64,000 bases of DNA from Paramecium octaurelia. Its lineage: Eukaryota > Ciliophora > Oligohymenophorea > Peniculida > Parameciidae. The notes under the pieces were generated by a model, which was not told the origin of the DNA, made no database searches, and saw only the letters and a program-made list of their open reading frames with translations. A program made the translations under genes and the position numbers. Shown here in pieces: positions 35,902 through 49,231 of this stretch (its first letter is position 1; each line of letters begins with the position of its first letter). The DNA is taken from the NCBI GenBank assembly GCA_905182995.1, contig CAJJDP010000035.1, positions 544,869-608,868 on the forward strand. The letters run 5' to 3'.

Positions 35902-37230
35902 ATGAAAAGAGAAGATTAAATATTTCTCTCATCATTATAAATTTGGAATGCTATGGATACTCCTATTCATTAGAGTGCAAATCTTTTTAGTGAAAAATTT
36001 AAATAAAGTTCAGAATTTCATTACTAATACAAAAAACCATTTTGTTTACAGCATCCTGAAAAAAAAGTAAGTAAATTTAGTAACCTTAGGCTAAATATAC
36101 TTTAGTTAATTCTGAAGGATCAAATGAAAAGCTTTGCACAAAATGTGCTATAGAGTTTGCTTAATAAGGGCATAAAATTTAAGTAATTGAAGAAGGTACT
36201 TTGAATGTGATTAATATCTACTAGATAATGCTAAGAAGAAATAAACTGATACTTTTATCGATTAGCTGCTTCAAACTAAAAGAGAAATAGGGAATATGCA
36301 TTCACATTTCCTATGCACTTAGGCAAATCTCAAAAAGTTTTATAATGACTAATATACAAAAGTTGTTCGAACATTTGGAATCATTGAAAAATAACTTCAA
36401 AAGGTAATTCTTATTCACATATTTTAAAGTGCAAATCAGACTTATTAATCTCCTTATCTTAATCACTTTGGTCTGGAATATAAATCACAAATTAATTAAA
36501 ATTAAAGGCTAAATAAGTAGAACATCAATTGGAAACATATATTAACGATATTACAAATCATTATGATCAAATAATATAGATGAGCACTCTCCCATTTAAT
36601 TAAATTATGGGCGGCTACAGTAGTAAACTATTTAAACTTTAATAATGTCTTAAAGAGATTTAAGAGAATAATATTCCTTATCTTCATTATGAGGGTAGAT
36701 TAAATGTTTTAGATTCTTTTGTAAAAGATATTAGCTTCTTGAATGAAAAGGATTAGCCAACAGATGCAAAAAATCCTGATAGCACTAGGTCAAGCTCAGA
36801 ATAAAAAACCTGCAAAAGTGTAGAAAAAGAAAAAAGACCTTATAGTTAACCTAATAGTAAAGATTCTCATTATATTGATAACTCTGAAAACAAAACTAAA
36901 AAAAACTTTAAAATAACTGAACAATCTATCGAAGACTGGATGAAAAACTCTAATTCCAAGTAAAGAAAAACTGAACCTGCTGAAAAACTAGCAAGTCCTA
37001 ATCTTTTAACCATTAAATTAGATAGCAAGTAAATGCCTCCAAACAGAGTATCTATGAAACAAGAAACAAATTAAGCAATTCTTAATAAATTAATAAATGA
37101 ATTCACTTAAATCAAAAAAGATAGAGTCAAAACTATGGAATCAAAAACTCCTGAATTAAGTAAATCTAATTAATAGACAATTCCTAATAATTTCTCGCCT
37201 AAGTTTCTTTATAAAAATTATTATAAATGA
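35902..37230 (+). CDS. B-box-like zinc-binding coiled-coil protein
   Basis: 416 aa after introns 36067-36089 (23), 36196-36224 (29) and 36404-36429 (26). A B-box-like knot near residue 48: CLQHPEKK...LCTKCAIEFAQQGHK (C..H, CxxC, H). Then a helical part (LQTKREIGNMHSHFLCTQAN) and a low-complexity Lys/Ser/Asn tail. The same arrangement, B-box then coiled coil, is found in a large ciliate family and in the N-terminus of the ePHD protein at 3423-5072. Function unknown; a protein-interaction scaffold is likely. Confidence 0.75.
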
Positions 37231-37898
37231 TTAATTAATAACTCAATACCAAATTCTATTTAATCATTAGATTGTCAATAATTATTTAACTTAATGAAAA
37301 ATTCTCTAATTTATATTTTTAATAAACATAAATTTTTTTCTTTTTGTAATTATGAATTTATACTTCAATTATTACAATGAGTACAATTAATTTTAATCTT
37401 AAATATTTCAAATCAAAATTTATCTTTAAATTTAATTTACTTTAAATTACTAATTCAAATAATAAATTATAACACTAAACTCCTTTTAACTCTTATATCC
37501 ATAGTTTAATAACATGCGCATTTCTCCTAAATATTTTGAAGCTATTGGATAATTATTCTTAAGGTCAATATCAATATTAATCATGGTCTTTTTAAATTCA
37601 ATAAAATTCAATTACAATTATAGTAAATCTAAGAATAATTACATTTATCCGCAAATAATAAAAAGCACTTGTTTGGAAGAATAATATGCAATCTATAGAA
37701 TTCCATTATTTCAAATCTAAATTTATCTTTTATTAATATCAAATATTATATCCAAGATCTAGCTCGTGAGTACTTTGGTACAAAAAAATTTATGTACTAA
37801 AAGAGGCAATACCTTCTTTAAATTTGTTGAAATATGTAGATTAATATAAGCCAATTTTCAATAAACAAGATAAAAAGTACTAATGTTTTATTTATTAA
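37231..37898. other. Intergenic and degenerate 3' flank
   Basis: AT-rich sequence between the B-box gene and the E2 pseudogene. A TGA-free minus frame continues from the pseudogene but has lost protein-like character. Confidence 0.4.
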
Positions 37899-38526
37899 TG
37901 ATAAGTATTCATATTCTTTTAACCATTTCTTTTGATCATTTTCTTTTTGTTATTAAGTTTAATTTACTTTCATTTTTTTATCTATTTCATCTAATTTAAT
38001 CTAAAATTCCATAATTAATTTTCCAGCCTCTTCATTTAGAGAACTTTCTGGAAAAGGAACAATTAACAAGCATTTTATATCTTCGAATATATTTTTTAGT
38101 GACCATTAGAGAGGATTTCAACCTTTCTTTAATGTATTCACACAATTTCTCCTTTTTCTGATACATTTGGATGAAAGATTTTAGTGTTAAATAGTCCTAA
38201 AATACATAGCTAGCTTATCTTTAGGGGCCATCTAGGGACATTGAGGTGGCAAGATCAATTTGCATCTAAACACTCCTCCTTGGAATGGAGTGTCGACTAA
38301 ATTAAAAGGTAAAATTTACCCGGACCATCGATATCAGCTTGAGTATCAAAAACATCTTATTCATTAAAAATAATATGAACACCTAATAAATGATTGCGAT
38401 ATCAAGATACCATCAATTGGTGATTTGATAATCATTTATAATTGCTTAACTATAATGGGAGCAAGTTGAGGATTAATTTAGGGTTCTTGAATCTATTTTC
38501 ATATTAGAGAACACTGAGTATACCAT
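37899..38526 (-). pseudogene. UBE2S: UBE2S-like ubiquitin-conjugating enzyme, broken
   Basis: The E2 fold is unmistakable: QLAPIIVKQLQMIIKSPIDG, VHIIFNEQDVFDTQADIDGP, VDTPFQGGVFRCKLILPP, TKIFHPNVSEKGEI, VNTLKKG, then [18 protein letters not shown] and [14 protein letters not shown]. The order and insertions match UBE2S (E2-EPF), which extends K11 chains with the APC/C. Lesions: the donor of a 22-nt intron after MAPK reads AT instead of GT; the frame shifts exactly where the catalytic Cys should follow GEI; and the conserved Trp after KKG is TGA. Introns before the break (38291-38313; about 38423-38450) are normal. The gene cannot make an active E2. Confidence 0.8.
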
Positions 38527-38719
38527 TTTAAATCACAACTTAGTTAACTTAAAGAAAATTCAATTATTATTCTAATCGTTAACAACAGAGTTTAATGTAA
38601 AAGAACAACCTTTTCTTTTTTACATCTAGCCTCTCGAAATACTCACATAAGTAGATAATTTTATTTAAACTATACAGCATATTAATACTTTAGGTATTGA
38701 TATAATATGGGTTTTATAC

Positions 38720-40057
38720 TCATAGTTATTATAATTTGAAAATCGATTTACGAATTGGTTTCCCTTTATTTTGGAGAGGTGTCACAGGAGTGATTGGAGA
38801 GTTTGGTGTATTATCATCAGTACGAGTCAAACTTTAAGGACTCAGGTTGTTGAATGAATTTTTGGGGCTCAAGAAATTAGTAGTTGGAATAGGTGAACCA
38901 TCTAGATGTGGTAATCTCCTAATATTGCTATGTCTTCGAATTTTAAATTGACATGTTTTGGCTAGTTTTTCTTATACAAACCATTAATGGTTGAGAGCTT
39001 CTAACGCACTTAATCTCTTAACAGGATTCTTGTTCATCAATCCTTGTAGAAGACTCATTCCGTGCTCACTCAATTTACACTCTTCGAATTTTACTTTTGC
39101 ATAGTAATTTCTCATAACAACATCATCATAATCCTTGCCTTCGAAAGGAGATTTGCCAGCAATAAGAATGAACATCAGGATTCCGATGCTATAGACATCT
39201 ACTTTGTAATCGTAGAGCTTGTCTTATAATAATTCAGGGGCTACGTATCCTGGAGTTCCACATCTTGTAAATAAATACTTGCCATTTGGATTGTAATAAT
39301 CTGCCAATCCAAAATCACAAATGCACAAATCTTCCAGATCATCTTTTTTTCTTAACATAATATTTTCAGGCTTAATGTCTCTGTGTAAAATTCCTTATTC
39401 ATGGATAAATAGACAAGCTTTTAATAATTTGTAAATTAATTTCGAACATTTTTCTTCAGAAAAGGGAGGAGACTTCTTCATAAATTTATGTAACTCTCCT
39501 CCATTCAGATATTCTAATACCAAGTACAGGTATTCCTCTCCTTCAAACACTTCATACATTTTAATTACAGATTCATGTTGAAGTTTCCTCATAATTGAGG
39601 TCTCTTTAATAATTGATAATTTATCAACTTCTTCTTTCAAATCCTATTTTCTGAAGCATTTGATTGCGTACTCTTATCCATCAGCCTTGCAAACAGCCTT
39701 GAACACCTGAAATTGATAAAATGAAATACTTCAGCGAAATTTCCTTAACCTATTTTTTTAAGTAATGAGTATCTTTGAGAGAAGCATCTCTAAATACAAT
39801 ACTTTTTGAGGTAATTATACCATGGTTCAACATCACCATACATTTCGAAACGTTGTTTGTTTTTTAGAAATCGAATTCCTTGGCCGGCTGCTGGATTTTT
39901 AATTAGCTCCATGGTAACATTTATCAGATTTACCCACTTATGGACCTCCTAAAATTAGTTACTCTTTAAAAATTACTTATTCTTTGAACAATAACAGGTA
40001 ATGAGACATCATTCCAACTTTACGTTTCACAAGTTCCCTCTCTTTATGGATAAGCAT
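38720..40057 (-). CDS. PH-type domain protein kinase
   Basis: 428 aa from the ATG used, after introns 39949-39976 (28) and 39707-39729 (23). An N-terminal PH-like segment ([15 protein letters not shown]...WYNYLKKYC) precedes a full kinase: [68 protein letters not shown]. All catalytic residues are present. The tail has Ser/Thr-Pro repeats ([14 protein letters not shown]). Upstream, FDDSEETSFWTQTQFPAQEI reads in frame and would join a start at 40166 (MDYTMKDSF) but for one extra T near 40140, so the true N-terminus may be longer. CAMK-like; substrate unknown. Confidence 0.85.
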
Positions 40058-40213
40058 GTTATCTCTTAATTCAGTTTGGATTTCTTAAGCAGGGAACTGA
40101 GTTTGTGTCCAGAAGGATGTTTCTTCGGAATCATCAAAGAAGGAATCTTTCATAGTGTAGTCCATAAAGTGTAATTTTAATCGATATAACAAACTAATTA
40201 AATAATATTAGAC

Positions 40214-42001
40214 ATGAAATTCGCTTAAGTTACAGCAGGTGCGTTTTCATCCGGGAAAATAGTGAAGGTTGAACATTATAGTTACAGTGTGAATGATTAA
40301 ATTGGATCAGGTTTCAGCAGTCAGGTGTTCAAAGGCAAAAATGAGAATACAAATGAGACCGTTGCGATAAAAGTATTTTTATTATTTGATCCATCAGATA
40401 ATTGATCGAAGCAAAATTACAAATGAAGTTGAAGAGTTCTTGTTGAATTAAGAGATTCGAGCCTTGTCACTGATGAATTCAGATAATGTAGTAAAAATGT
40501 TTGATTATTATCACAAACCATAATGCACTTACATTATCACCGAATATTGTAATTAAGGTATTAAATAAGTCGATCATTGTAGGTAATCTGGGATAACTAA
40601 TCAAAAGAAAATAGAGAATTGATGAAATAGAGGCAATTAAAATAATGAAGCACATAGTCAATGGTTTTAAGGAATAAGTGGCTAAAGGAGTAATTCACAG
40701 AGACTTAAAGCCAATAAACATTCTCATACGAAATGGAATTCCTAAAATAGCAGATTATGGATTTTCAAAAATGATGAATGCACCACCTGAAAAAATCTAC
40801 TATAATGTAGGTACAGCTTTATACATGTCTCCATAAACTATGATTAAAAACATTTATTCTGAAAAAACTGACATCTGGAGTTTGGGAATCATATTCTATG
40901 AGATGCTGTACGGCGAAGTCCCCTTTTCAGCTCAGAGTGAAAAAAACTTGGCTTAAGTGATGTTAAAAACTCAACCATAATTTCCCCCAAATATCCCAGT
41001 ATCAAAAGAAACAATAGAGTTCATTTTAAAATGTCTATCTGTTGATGAATCGAAAAGGTTCTCCTGCAGTGACCTAGAACACCATCCCATCTTCTATCGT
41101 AGACATACTATGACTGCACCTCGCCCTATAGCAGATAGAAATCCTTCTGTTAAAAATAGAGAAAATTACTCTCCTCAAAGAACCACAGAATATCATCATG
41201 CTCGCAAAATTAATTTCATTGCCTAAACTGCAATGCCTTAATCTGCTTTAAAAAGTAGAGAGAGTGTTAGATGTTTGACTTAGAACGATGAAGTCATGCA
41301 AGCGTAATTCCAATTTATTGAATTGATGTTCAGAATTCTAAGAATACTTGACAAACAGTAAGTTCTAAATTAAGATTTGCAAATCAAATTAAAATTCTTG
41401 ATCATTAAAAACATGTTCTTTAAGACTATTTTGTTGAGAGAAGTAGTTGAAAAGAAGAAGAATGTCTTACAATTAAATGAATTTGATACCTATATCGAGA
41501 CAGTTGGAAAATACTAAACTTAAGTCCATGAGCTCTATCAAATTGCTAAAGAATATCATGATAAATAAGTAATTGCAATAGTTATTTTAGTATTAAATGA
41601 TCGAAAACAATCATACCCTTAAGCAATCTGTGCTCAGAGATCGAAGCTTTCAAAAAATATACGAAAACTTCAAATCTGTGACTGAAAGCTATGAATTTTA
41701 TTTACTCTTCAGCACATTGTTATAGAGATGCATAAGAGATTTATTTAATAAATGTAATAGCAGATTAGCTGGAGCTAGTGATTCTTAATAACTCTAATTG
41801 TAAGATGAAACTATGGTTTATGTATTGGAATAATTGACTTACTATTACGGTTTATTGAGGTTGATTATAGAGAATAATAGCAACATTTAAATTTTTACTA
41901 AAAAGGCTTAGATTAGTAGAATTTTGTAGGCCTCTCCAGAATAAATTACTAAAAGCAACCTGATGAGTATTAGATAATCAATACAAGAAATGAAAATATG
42001 A
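40214..42001 (+). CDS. ULK/Atg1-like protein kinase
   Basis: 571 aa after introns 40373-40397 (25), 40558-40582 (25) and 41569-41590 (22). Kinase motifs: IGSGFSSQVFKGK, VAIK, VIHRDLKPINILI, ADYGFSKMM (DYG in place of DFG), GTALYMSPQT and DIWSLGIIFYEMLYGEVPFS. The catalytic loop HRDLKPINIL and the YMSPQ form are typical of the ULK/Atg1 group, which starts autophagy, and related FUSED-type kinases. A C-terminal helical domain (about 250 aa; VMQAQFQFIELMFRILRILD) may be the MIT-like region. The gene diverges from the PH kinase. Confidence 0.82.
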
Positions 42002-42044
42002 GAAGAATAACTATTTATAAATAAATTATAAAAAAGATTTAAAA

Positions 42045-42931
42045 ATGATTAGCGGAGCGTTGAGAAGATCGTTTATTGGCAAAGCTCATTTTGGTCTGGT
42101 TTCAGAATACAATAGCAGAGTCAACTAAAAGTTATACAAAGGAGTTTAAGTATCTGAAGCACCACAATTCTTCACAACATCAGCTAGACCAGGAAACTTT
42201 GGTGATCATATAGATTTCAAAGTACAAATGGATAATTGGTTTGATGAAAACAGGTAATTATTGCTTGACAAATTGATTATAGAGTGCATAACGAACATGA
42301 GACTGAGATTAAAAGAACATAAATATATGCATTAAATGCCGTCTATTACGGGGGATTACTCTCCTTTGCAAGGCTATTCGCAGTAGGTATAATAGGAAGA
42401 ATGGATGGATGGAAGAGATATGACAGAGACACTTATCTTGAAATGGAGTAATAATTTAGCATAAGTCTTATAGTATTGGAGATTTACCTCCTGGAGAAGT
42501 CATGTAAATTGTTTGGAATGGTACACCAGTATTTATTAGGAGATTAACATAATAAGAAATAAAGGATGAAGACAATTTACCAAAAGAGACTATTTTGGAT
42601 CCTAGGTAATATAGATTTCTAGCTTGTTAGCTCTGAGGTTGTCCTTACCAATTGTGGTAACACTAAGGTATTGGTTGTCAGTGCTTTGTGTACCCATTTA
42701 GGATGCATACCAATCCCATATTTAGGTGCCTATAATGTATTAAGCAAATGATTATGATAGGGTTGGGTTTGTATTTGCCATGGTTCAGTGTATGATAAAT
42801 ATGCAAGAGTGAGACAAGGACCAGCTTTGTAGAATTTACCATTTATTAATAACTCCATCTATGATGATGTTATTGTCTGTATAGAAGAAATGAAATTCCC
42901 AAGAGAGCCAAGTTAAAGATATTGGACTTGA
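42045..42931 (+). CDS. Rieske iron-sulfur protein of mitochondrial complex III
   Basis: 260 aa after introns 42254-42282 (29), 42448-42473 (26), 42606-42630 (25) and 42737-42760 (24). It carries electrons from ubiquinol to cytochrome c1. The [2Fe-2S] ligands are visible: CTHLGC (near residue 189) and CICHGSVYD (near 207), with the expected spacing. A presequence-like basic N-terminus (MISGALRRSFIGKAHFG) and one membrane helix (YYGGLLSFARLFAVGIIG) match the family, as does GDLPPGEVMQIVWNGTPVFI. It begins 43 bp after the ULK-like gene, same strand. Confidence 0.95.
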
Positions 42932-43011
42932 ACACAATATTATTTTAATCTATTTTATTACATAAGTAATATATAAATGATGCCATTTTGTTTTATTTGT
43001 GACTATAATAA

Positions 43012-44363
<1,352 letters not shown>

Positions 44364-44815
44364 TACAAAAATTATTTAAATTAATACTTATCTGAAATTT
44401 ATTATATATACTCCAACTAAAGATATCCTCTTTTAAGTACCTAACTTATCTTATAAACTAAATCATATTCACCTCTTTATATTATAAATAATACTAAATA
44501 GTTTTACTAAAAGAGGTAAACTACCTGAATAGGATAAATTACTCCTAAGATATGAGCAAATATGTCTAAACATTTTCATTTTTAATGGATTCCTTTTGAA
44601 AAATCTGCAACAATTGGGTTTTTAACATCATCATTCAGCATTTCTGTGGAGCCAATATCTTAATAATAAAAAGGACCAATAATGACAAAATGAATTAATA
44701 ATTCACTAATTACCCTACTTCTCTACTGATACTGCCTTGAAAAATTGTATAGGTAGAGGTTGCTTTTTTAAATGTTATGAATATTTATTTATATATAGAC
44801 TTAATAAGATATTAT
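44364..44815. other. Intergenic, Rpt1 upstream region
   Basis: 450 bp, AT-rich, between the Rpt1 start and the K+ channel stop (both minus). No frame supported. Confidence 0.5.
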
Positions 44816-47728
44816 TCAAGATCTAGTTTAGCTAATATGCCTTATTGATTAAGATCTTGCGAAGGATTTTCTCATTTTTTTTCTTTTCAATTTTATAGGT
44901 AGCTTTTTACTTACTTTTTTCAACTTACCAACAACTATTTAAAAATTAAATCCTGTATCATAAAATTCCATTTCTTTTTATGAATCTATATCGCATTCTT
45001 TTTTAAGCATTTATCTTGCAATATCAATTTCAATAAATGATAGTTAATCTACATCAAGCAATTTTGCCGAATTCTATTAGATTTATGGTGAAGGTAACTG
45101 TGATTATCCTTGTTATTATTAGGTTAAAGCAATTGTTTATTAAAATTAAGTTTATAAAGGGTCTTCCTCGAATCTTTCACTCTATTCAAGTTTCATCTAA
45201 TTTTATATTAAAGTGACTCTCTTTGTGCTGGATTTGTGTTTCCTTTCTTGAATACAATTCTCTCTTTCATATTATGCTGAATTTCTATTTTATTAACATA
45301 TTTTTTAAATAGAAATTCTTGTGTATTTTTTTTTGGATTTTATAGATTGAGAATCTTTATTTTCAGAAACCTTCCGTTTGGAATCTCTTTTAATTTGTAG
45401 ATAATTTTAAGATTTTATTGGCTTATATTCAGATTCGTTATCTGAATTTGTCATGCTAGGATCTATTTCTTCTTAGGCTGAATCTTGTTAGAAATTGAAT
45501 TTGTTTGATAAAATAAATTCTGAATTTGGCCCAATTTCATTTAACAAACCCTAGCAGGCACAATAGTTAAAGACTAACTATTATAAATTTCTTAATTATG
45601 CTAGAGAGTTCTATTTATAGCAATTAATTTACATTACATTATGAATTTTTTGATTTATTCTAGATCTAGTTTTGAATCTCCGATGTTATTTTTCCTCATG
45701 ATCATTTTTTTTAAATAACCTTAAGCTATTTGGTGTATAGAATACAAAAGGACACTTTATGAAATCATGATTTTGATGACATAATTCACATCCTCCCATT
45801 TTAACTCTTCCACCAAATTCTATTTGATGTTTAACATAATAAAAATGCTCTCTGTCTTCTTGATTGTATTTTAATAATTCTAATAAATCATCATATGTAA
45901 TATAAGCTAGCTTTGAGAATTTGATAGCTCTGGTGGAGAACAAAGCAGGATGTTGTGAAATGAATGACTTTTCATCTATAGCTTAACTTCTTGAATAGAT
46001 TTTAATTGTTTTGTTGTTACTAATATAAGCTTCTACCTCTCCTTTGAGTATAAAGTAAATTTTATCAACCTTTTATCTAATCATTAATTTTTAATTACCC
46101 TTCTATCGAGATGATTTCTTCTGGAACAAAAGATTATTCTTTCACAAGTATACATAACTTTTCTATAAATTGAGCAGAAAAGTTTTGTCTAATTAATTTA
46201 GAAGTGCACAAGATGTTTTTATAAAAATCAATCTTGACTTCCCTGTTCAAAGTCCCTGATAAATGAATCATTAATTTTTCACATTCTGATTCTTAATCTC
46301 TCTCTTATTTCAAAAAGTATTCAAAAAATTTCTTAACTTTCACTTGTAAATCTTTATTCAAGCCTCTTTTTTTAAGAAAGGAATCTATTAATGTCATTCT
46401 ATCTCTGAGGTAATTTTTGTTTTCACTCATCTAAGCAAAGATTGAACCAATACTCGAAATTGTATAACCAAAGATAATAGAACTTAAAAGTGTTACGAAA
46501 ATGACAAATATTTTCTCATATTGAGTGACCTTTTTACTAATTATGATAATATTTACTGGTATTATATCACCATAGCCAATAGTCAATGTAGTTATACACG
46601 CCCAATAAAAACTTGTAATATATCTAGCCTGCCAATTGTGTTCGACCAGATTGGCTCTTTGAATCCATGTGTTTTCCTCAAATGAAGATTCTTACATCGC
46701 AATGAAATGCCAAATGCAGGCTATAATGTGTGATGCAAACAAGAAGGTTGACATTAATGAGATTATGTCAATAACTGATGCAAAATTTACTCTAAGATTC
46801 GTCGTTTCAACGATATTTTCGAAGATATACATAACCTTTAAAAACATATTAATAATGCATACCCTGGATACTCTAAAGAGTAACACGAACTCAATATAGG
46901 GTACATTAGATCTACCTATCATAAATGGGATGAGAACAATAAAATCAAGAGCAAATTTTCCCTTCAAATAATGTTTGAATATCTATGTTCTATTTAACAC
47001 TAATACTCCTCTTGAATAGTAAGCAACATTAAAATTAAGCAAAATTTCGAAAACGAACACATATTAGGGTAGAGTGTCCAAAAAAAAATCAGCCCCATCA
47101 ACAAGGCTTATTTGAAATGAGATCTTAAGTGGTATATAAAGGATATTTATTAATAAAATGAGAAAAACTACTACATCCCAATATAGTTTAAGCGAATTAT
47201 CAGGCCTGATTGGCTTTATGATTGAGGAAAACACTCTTAAAAAACCTAGGTACAGCTTAATTTTTGTTGATAGCAATTCCTTGAGATAACAAAGTAAAAT
47301 ACCAATGAGCCTTATTTTGCCTTGCCTCTTATTAATTTATGTGTTAAATAAAAATTAAAATCAGAAGCCTTATCTCCAATAACTTTAAATTACCTATGAT
47401 CTAAGTATCGCAATTTAAATTTATCCGAATTAGTCAATAAGTAAGTAACAAAACGAGCAACAAGAACTATAATATTTAAGGCTCTATCCTTCCATATCTT
47501 AGTTTTAAATCCTTATTTGGCTTCGAAATCATAGGAGTCTTAGGAGAGGATACTTTATTCGCTAACCTCTCTGGATAACTTTACTTTGTCCAGCATTGTG
47601 AATTAAGATTGCTTCATTTTAAAGTTATTTAAGAAATCATCATCTTCAAAAATAGATCAATTTGTACTCATAAAAACTATTGAGCTTGCCATATTTGGGC
47701 TGGAAAGTGGGTCTTCGTATGCAGACAT
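44816..47728 (-). CDS. Cyclic-nucleotide-gated-type K+ channel (CNG/HCN/EAG class)
   Basis: 947 aa after introns 47644-47667 (24), 47280-47302 (23) and 46077-46098 (22). A voltage-gated-like channel in the plasma or ciliary membrane. S1 begins at PDNSLKLYWDVVVFLILLIN; S4-like LLFRVSRVCIINMFLK is poor in positive charges; the pore SFYWACITTLTIGYGDIIP has the K+ selectivity filter GYGD (near residue 368). A C-linker and cyclic-nucleotide-binding fold follow (VDKIYFILKGEVEAYIS). The C-terminus has a zinc-knuckle-like CELCHQNHDFIKC, then a 300-residue Gln/Ser/Lys tail. Paramecium has many such channels for swimming control. Confidence 0.93.
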
Positions 47729-47870
47729 AAAAATTAAATAATTAAAATTGAATATTCATAACTTAATGGCAATAATACTTACAATATAATTAGCTTTTCA
47801 AAACATTATTGCAATATAAATATAAATAGCAAATAAGTGATTGCATTAATATAAATTTTATTTCTTAACA

Positions 47871-48896
47871 ATGATTAATACGACGACTAAAAGGGAGGAA
47901 AGCTTTTTGACAACAAAGGTATCCGATCGAGTGATTACAGTTGAAAATGAATAACGATCAACTTATAACTTTGTAAGAAGAAATTATTTGACAACTACAT
48001 TTGCTACCTTAGCAAACAGATAAACAAATGGAGTCTATAATGTTGCTTTCAATACTTCATGTTGCCAACCTTGTCCATAACCATGTCCTCAACCTTAAGC
48101 AATGCCCATGCCAATTTATATTCCCATGCCATATCCATAATAATGCGAAAAAGAATGTCATTGTGAGGAGGAAGAATAATATAAGGAGGAAGTTCTTATT
48201 TTGAGAAAACGAGTTGCAGAGTTGTTAAGTAGATAGCCTTAAGTAAAAGTTGAAAAAGAAACAGTCAAAGTTGAAAATACAACTAGAGTATTCTAGCAAT
48301 ATAAAATTTTAGATAGCAGATTTGTAAATGGAAATAGAAAGATTAAAAATAAATCTTAGAAATGAATAGGATAGATTGAGATAAAAGGAAGGAGAATATC
48401 TGGAATTAAGAAGCGATAAATCATCCTCATCTTTGAAAGATAGATTAGCAATTTTAGAAGTATTTTTCATTTTATTAAAATAGAGTTAATTATACAATTC
48501 AAAATTGGAATTAGAAAAACTTTAAGGCCTTCTTTAATCTAAGTTATAAGAATTAGAGGAATGGGAATAAAGATATCATCATATGGAAAGTACTGTTACT
48601 GTAGAGAGTACTGAAACTGTGACTTTAACTAATGTAATCTCTCATTCTCTATGAAGGAAGTTGAAGTTTGGAAGACAAGATTTAAGAAATTGAACAATGA
48701 CTTTTTTGAAACATAAGAGAAATTGATTATGGCGTAGGCTGAATTAGAAGCCCTGAAAAAAGGGGGAGTAACCGAAGTTAAATAAGTTACTGTACAATAG
48801 AATGTGACTAGTTCTTCTGTTAATAGAGTAATTGAGCAATCCTCGAGAGGTTCTAGATTCATAGATTAAAATTTAGTTGGAAAGTTATATCCTTGA
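47871..48896 (+). CDS. Cytoskeletal coiled-coil protein with Pro/Cys segment
   Basis: 317 aa after introns 48288-48312 (25), 48460-48483 (24) and 48634-48656 (23). Near residues 63-95 lies a compact Pro/Cys/Met segment (CCQPCPQPCPQPQ; IYIPMPYPQQCEKECHCEEEE). Then come Val/Lys/Glu repeats (VKVEKETVKVENTTR) recalling alveolin/epiplasmin repeats, and long heptads (SSLKDRLAILESQLYNSKLE). I infer a cortical or basal-body structural protein. The 24-nt intron has no in-frame stop, but retaining it would put VFFILLKQ into the coiled coil. Confidence 0.75.
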
Positions 48897-48978
48897 TAGT
48901 ATTTGAATCAAAAACAAATATCAATATATAAAATATTAATATTGTAATTATTATTTATAAAGTATAAAATAAAAAAGT

Positions 48979-49050
48979 AGGACCTACTTGGATTCGAACC
49001 AAGGTCTTGAGGGTTAAAGCCTCAGGTACTAACCACTATACGATAGATCC
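48979..49050 (-). tRNA. tRNA-Gln, anticodon UUA (reads UAA)
   Basis: 72 nt, complete cloverleaf. Acceptor GGATCTA pairs with TAGGTCC; T arm CTTGG-TTCGAAT-CCAAG; anticodon arm TGAGG-CTTTAAC-CCTCA with anticodon TTA at 49015-49017; discriminator base U, as in ciliate UAA-reading tRNA-Gln. D-loop contains GTGGTTAGTA. B box (GGTTCGAATCC) intact; no intron. It decodes the reassigned UAA codon as glutamine, explaining the in-frame TAA throughout the window. Confidence 0.97.
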
Positions 49051-49231
49051 TATAGTTATTCTTATACATACCGGACAGTATTTCAATATATCTGTAAACA
49101 AATTATCAATAAGCTTTAAACAAAATTATTAAAATTGAAAAAGATTTGAAAAATTCTTTGAGGAATAACACAGAATTATTAATCATATATTTAATTTATA
49201 AATATCAATTAATAGCAAATATACACTAAAT

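Noticed and set aside
46669-46899. 76-codon plus frame over the K+ channel
   Set aside because: Antisense shadow of the channel's S4-S5 region.
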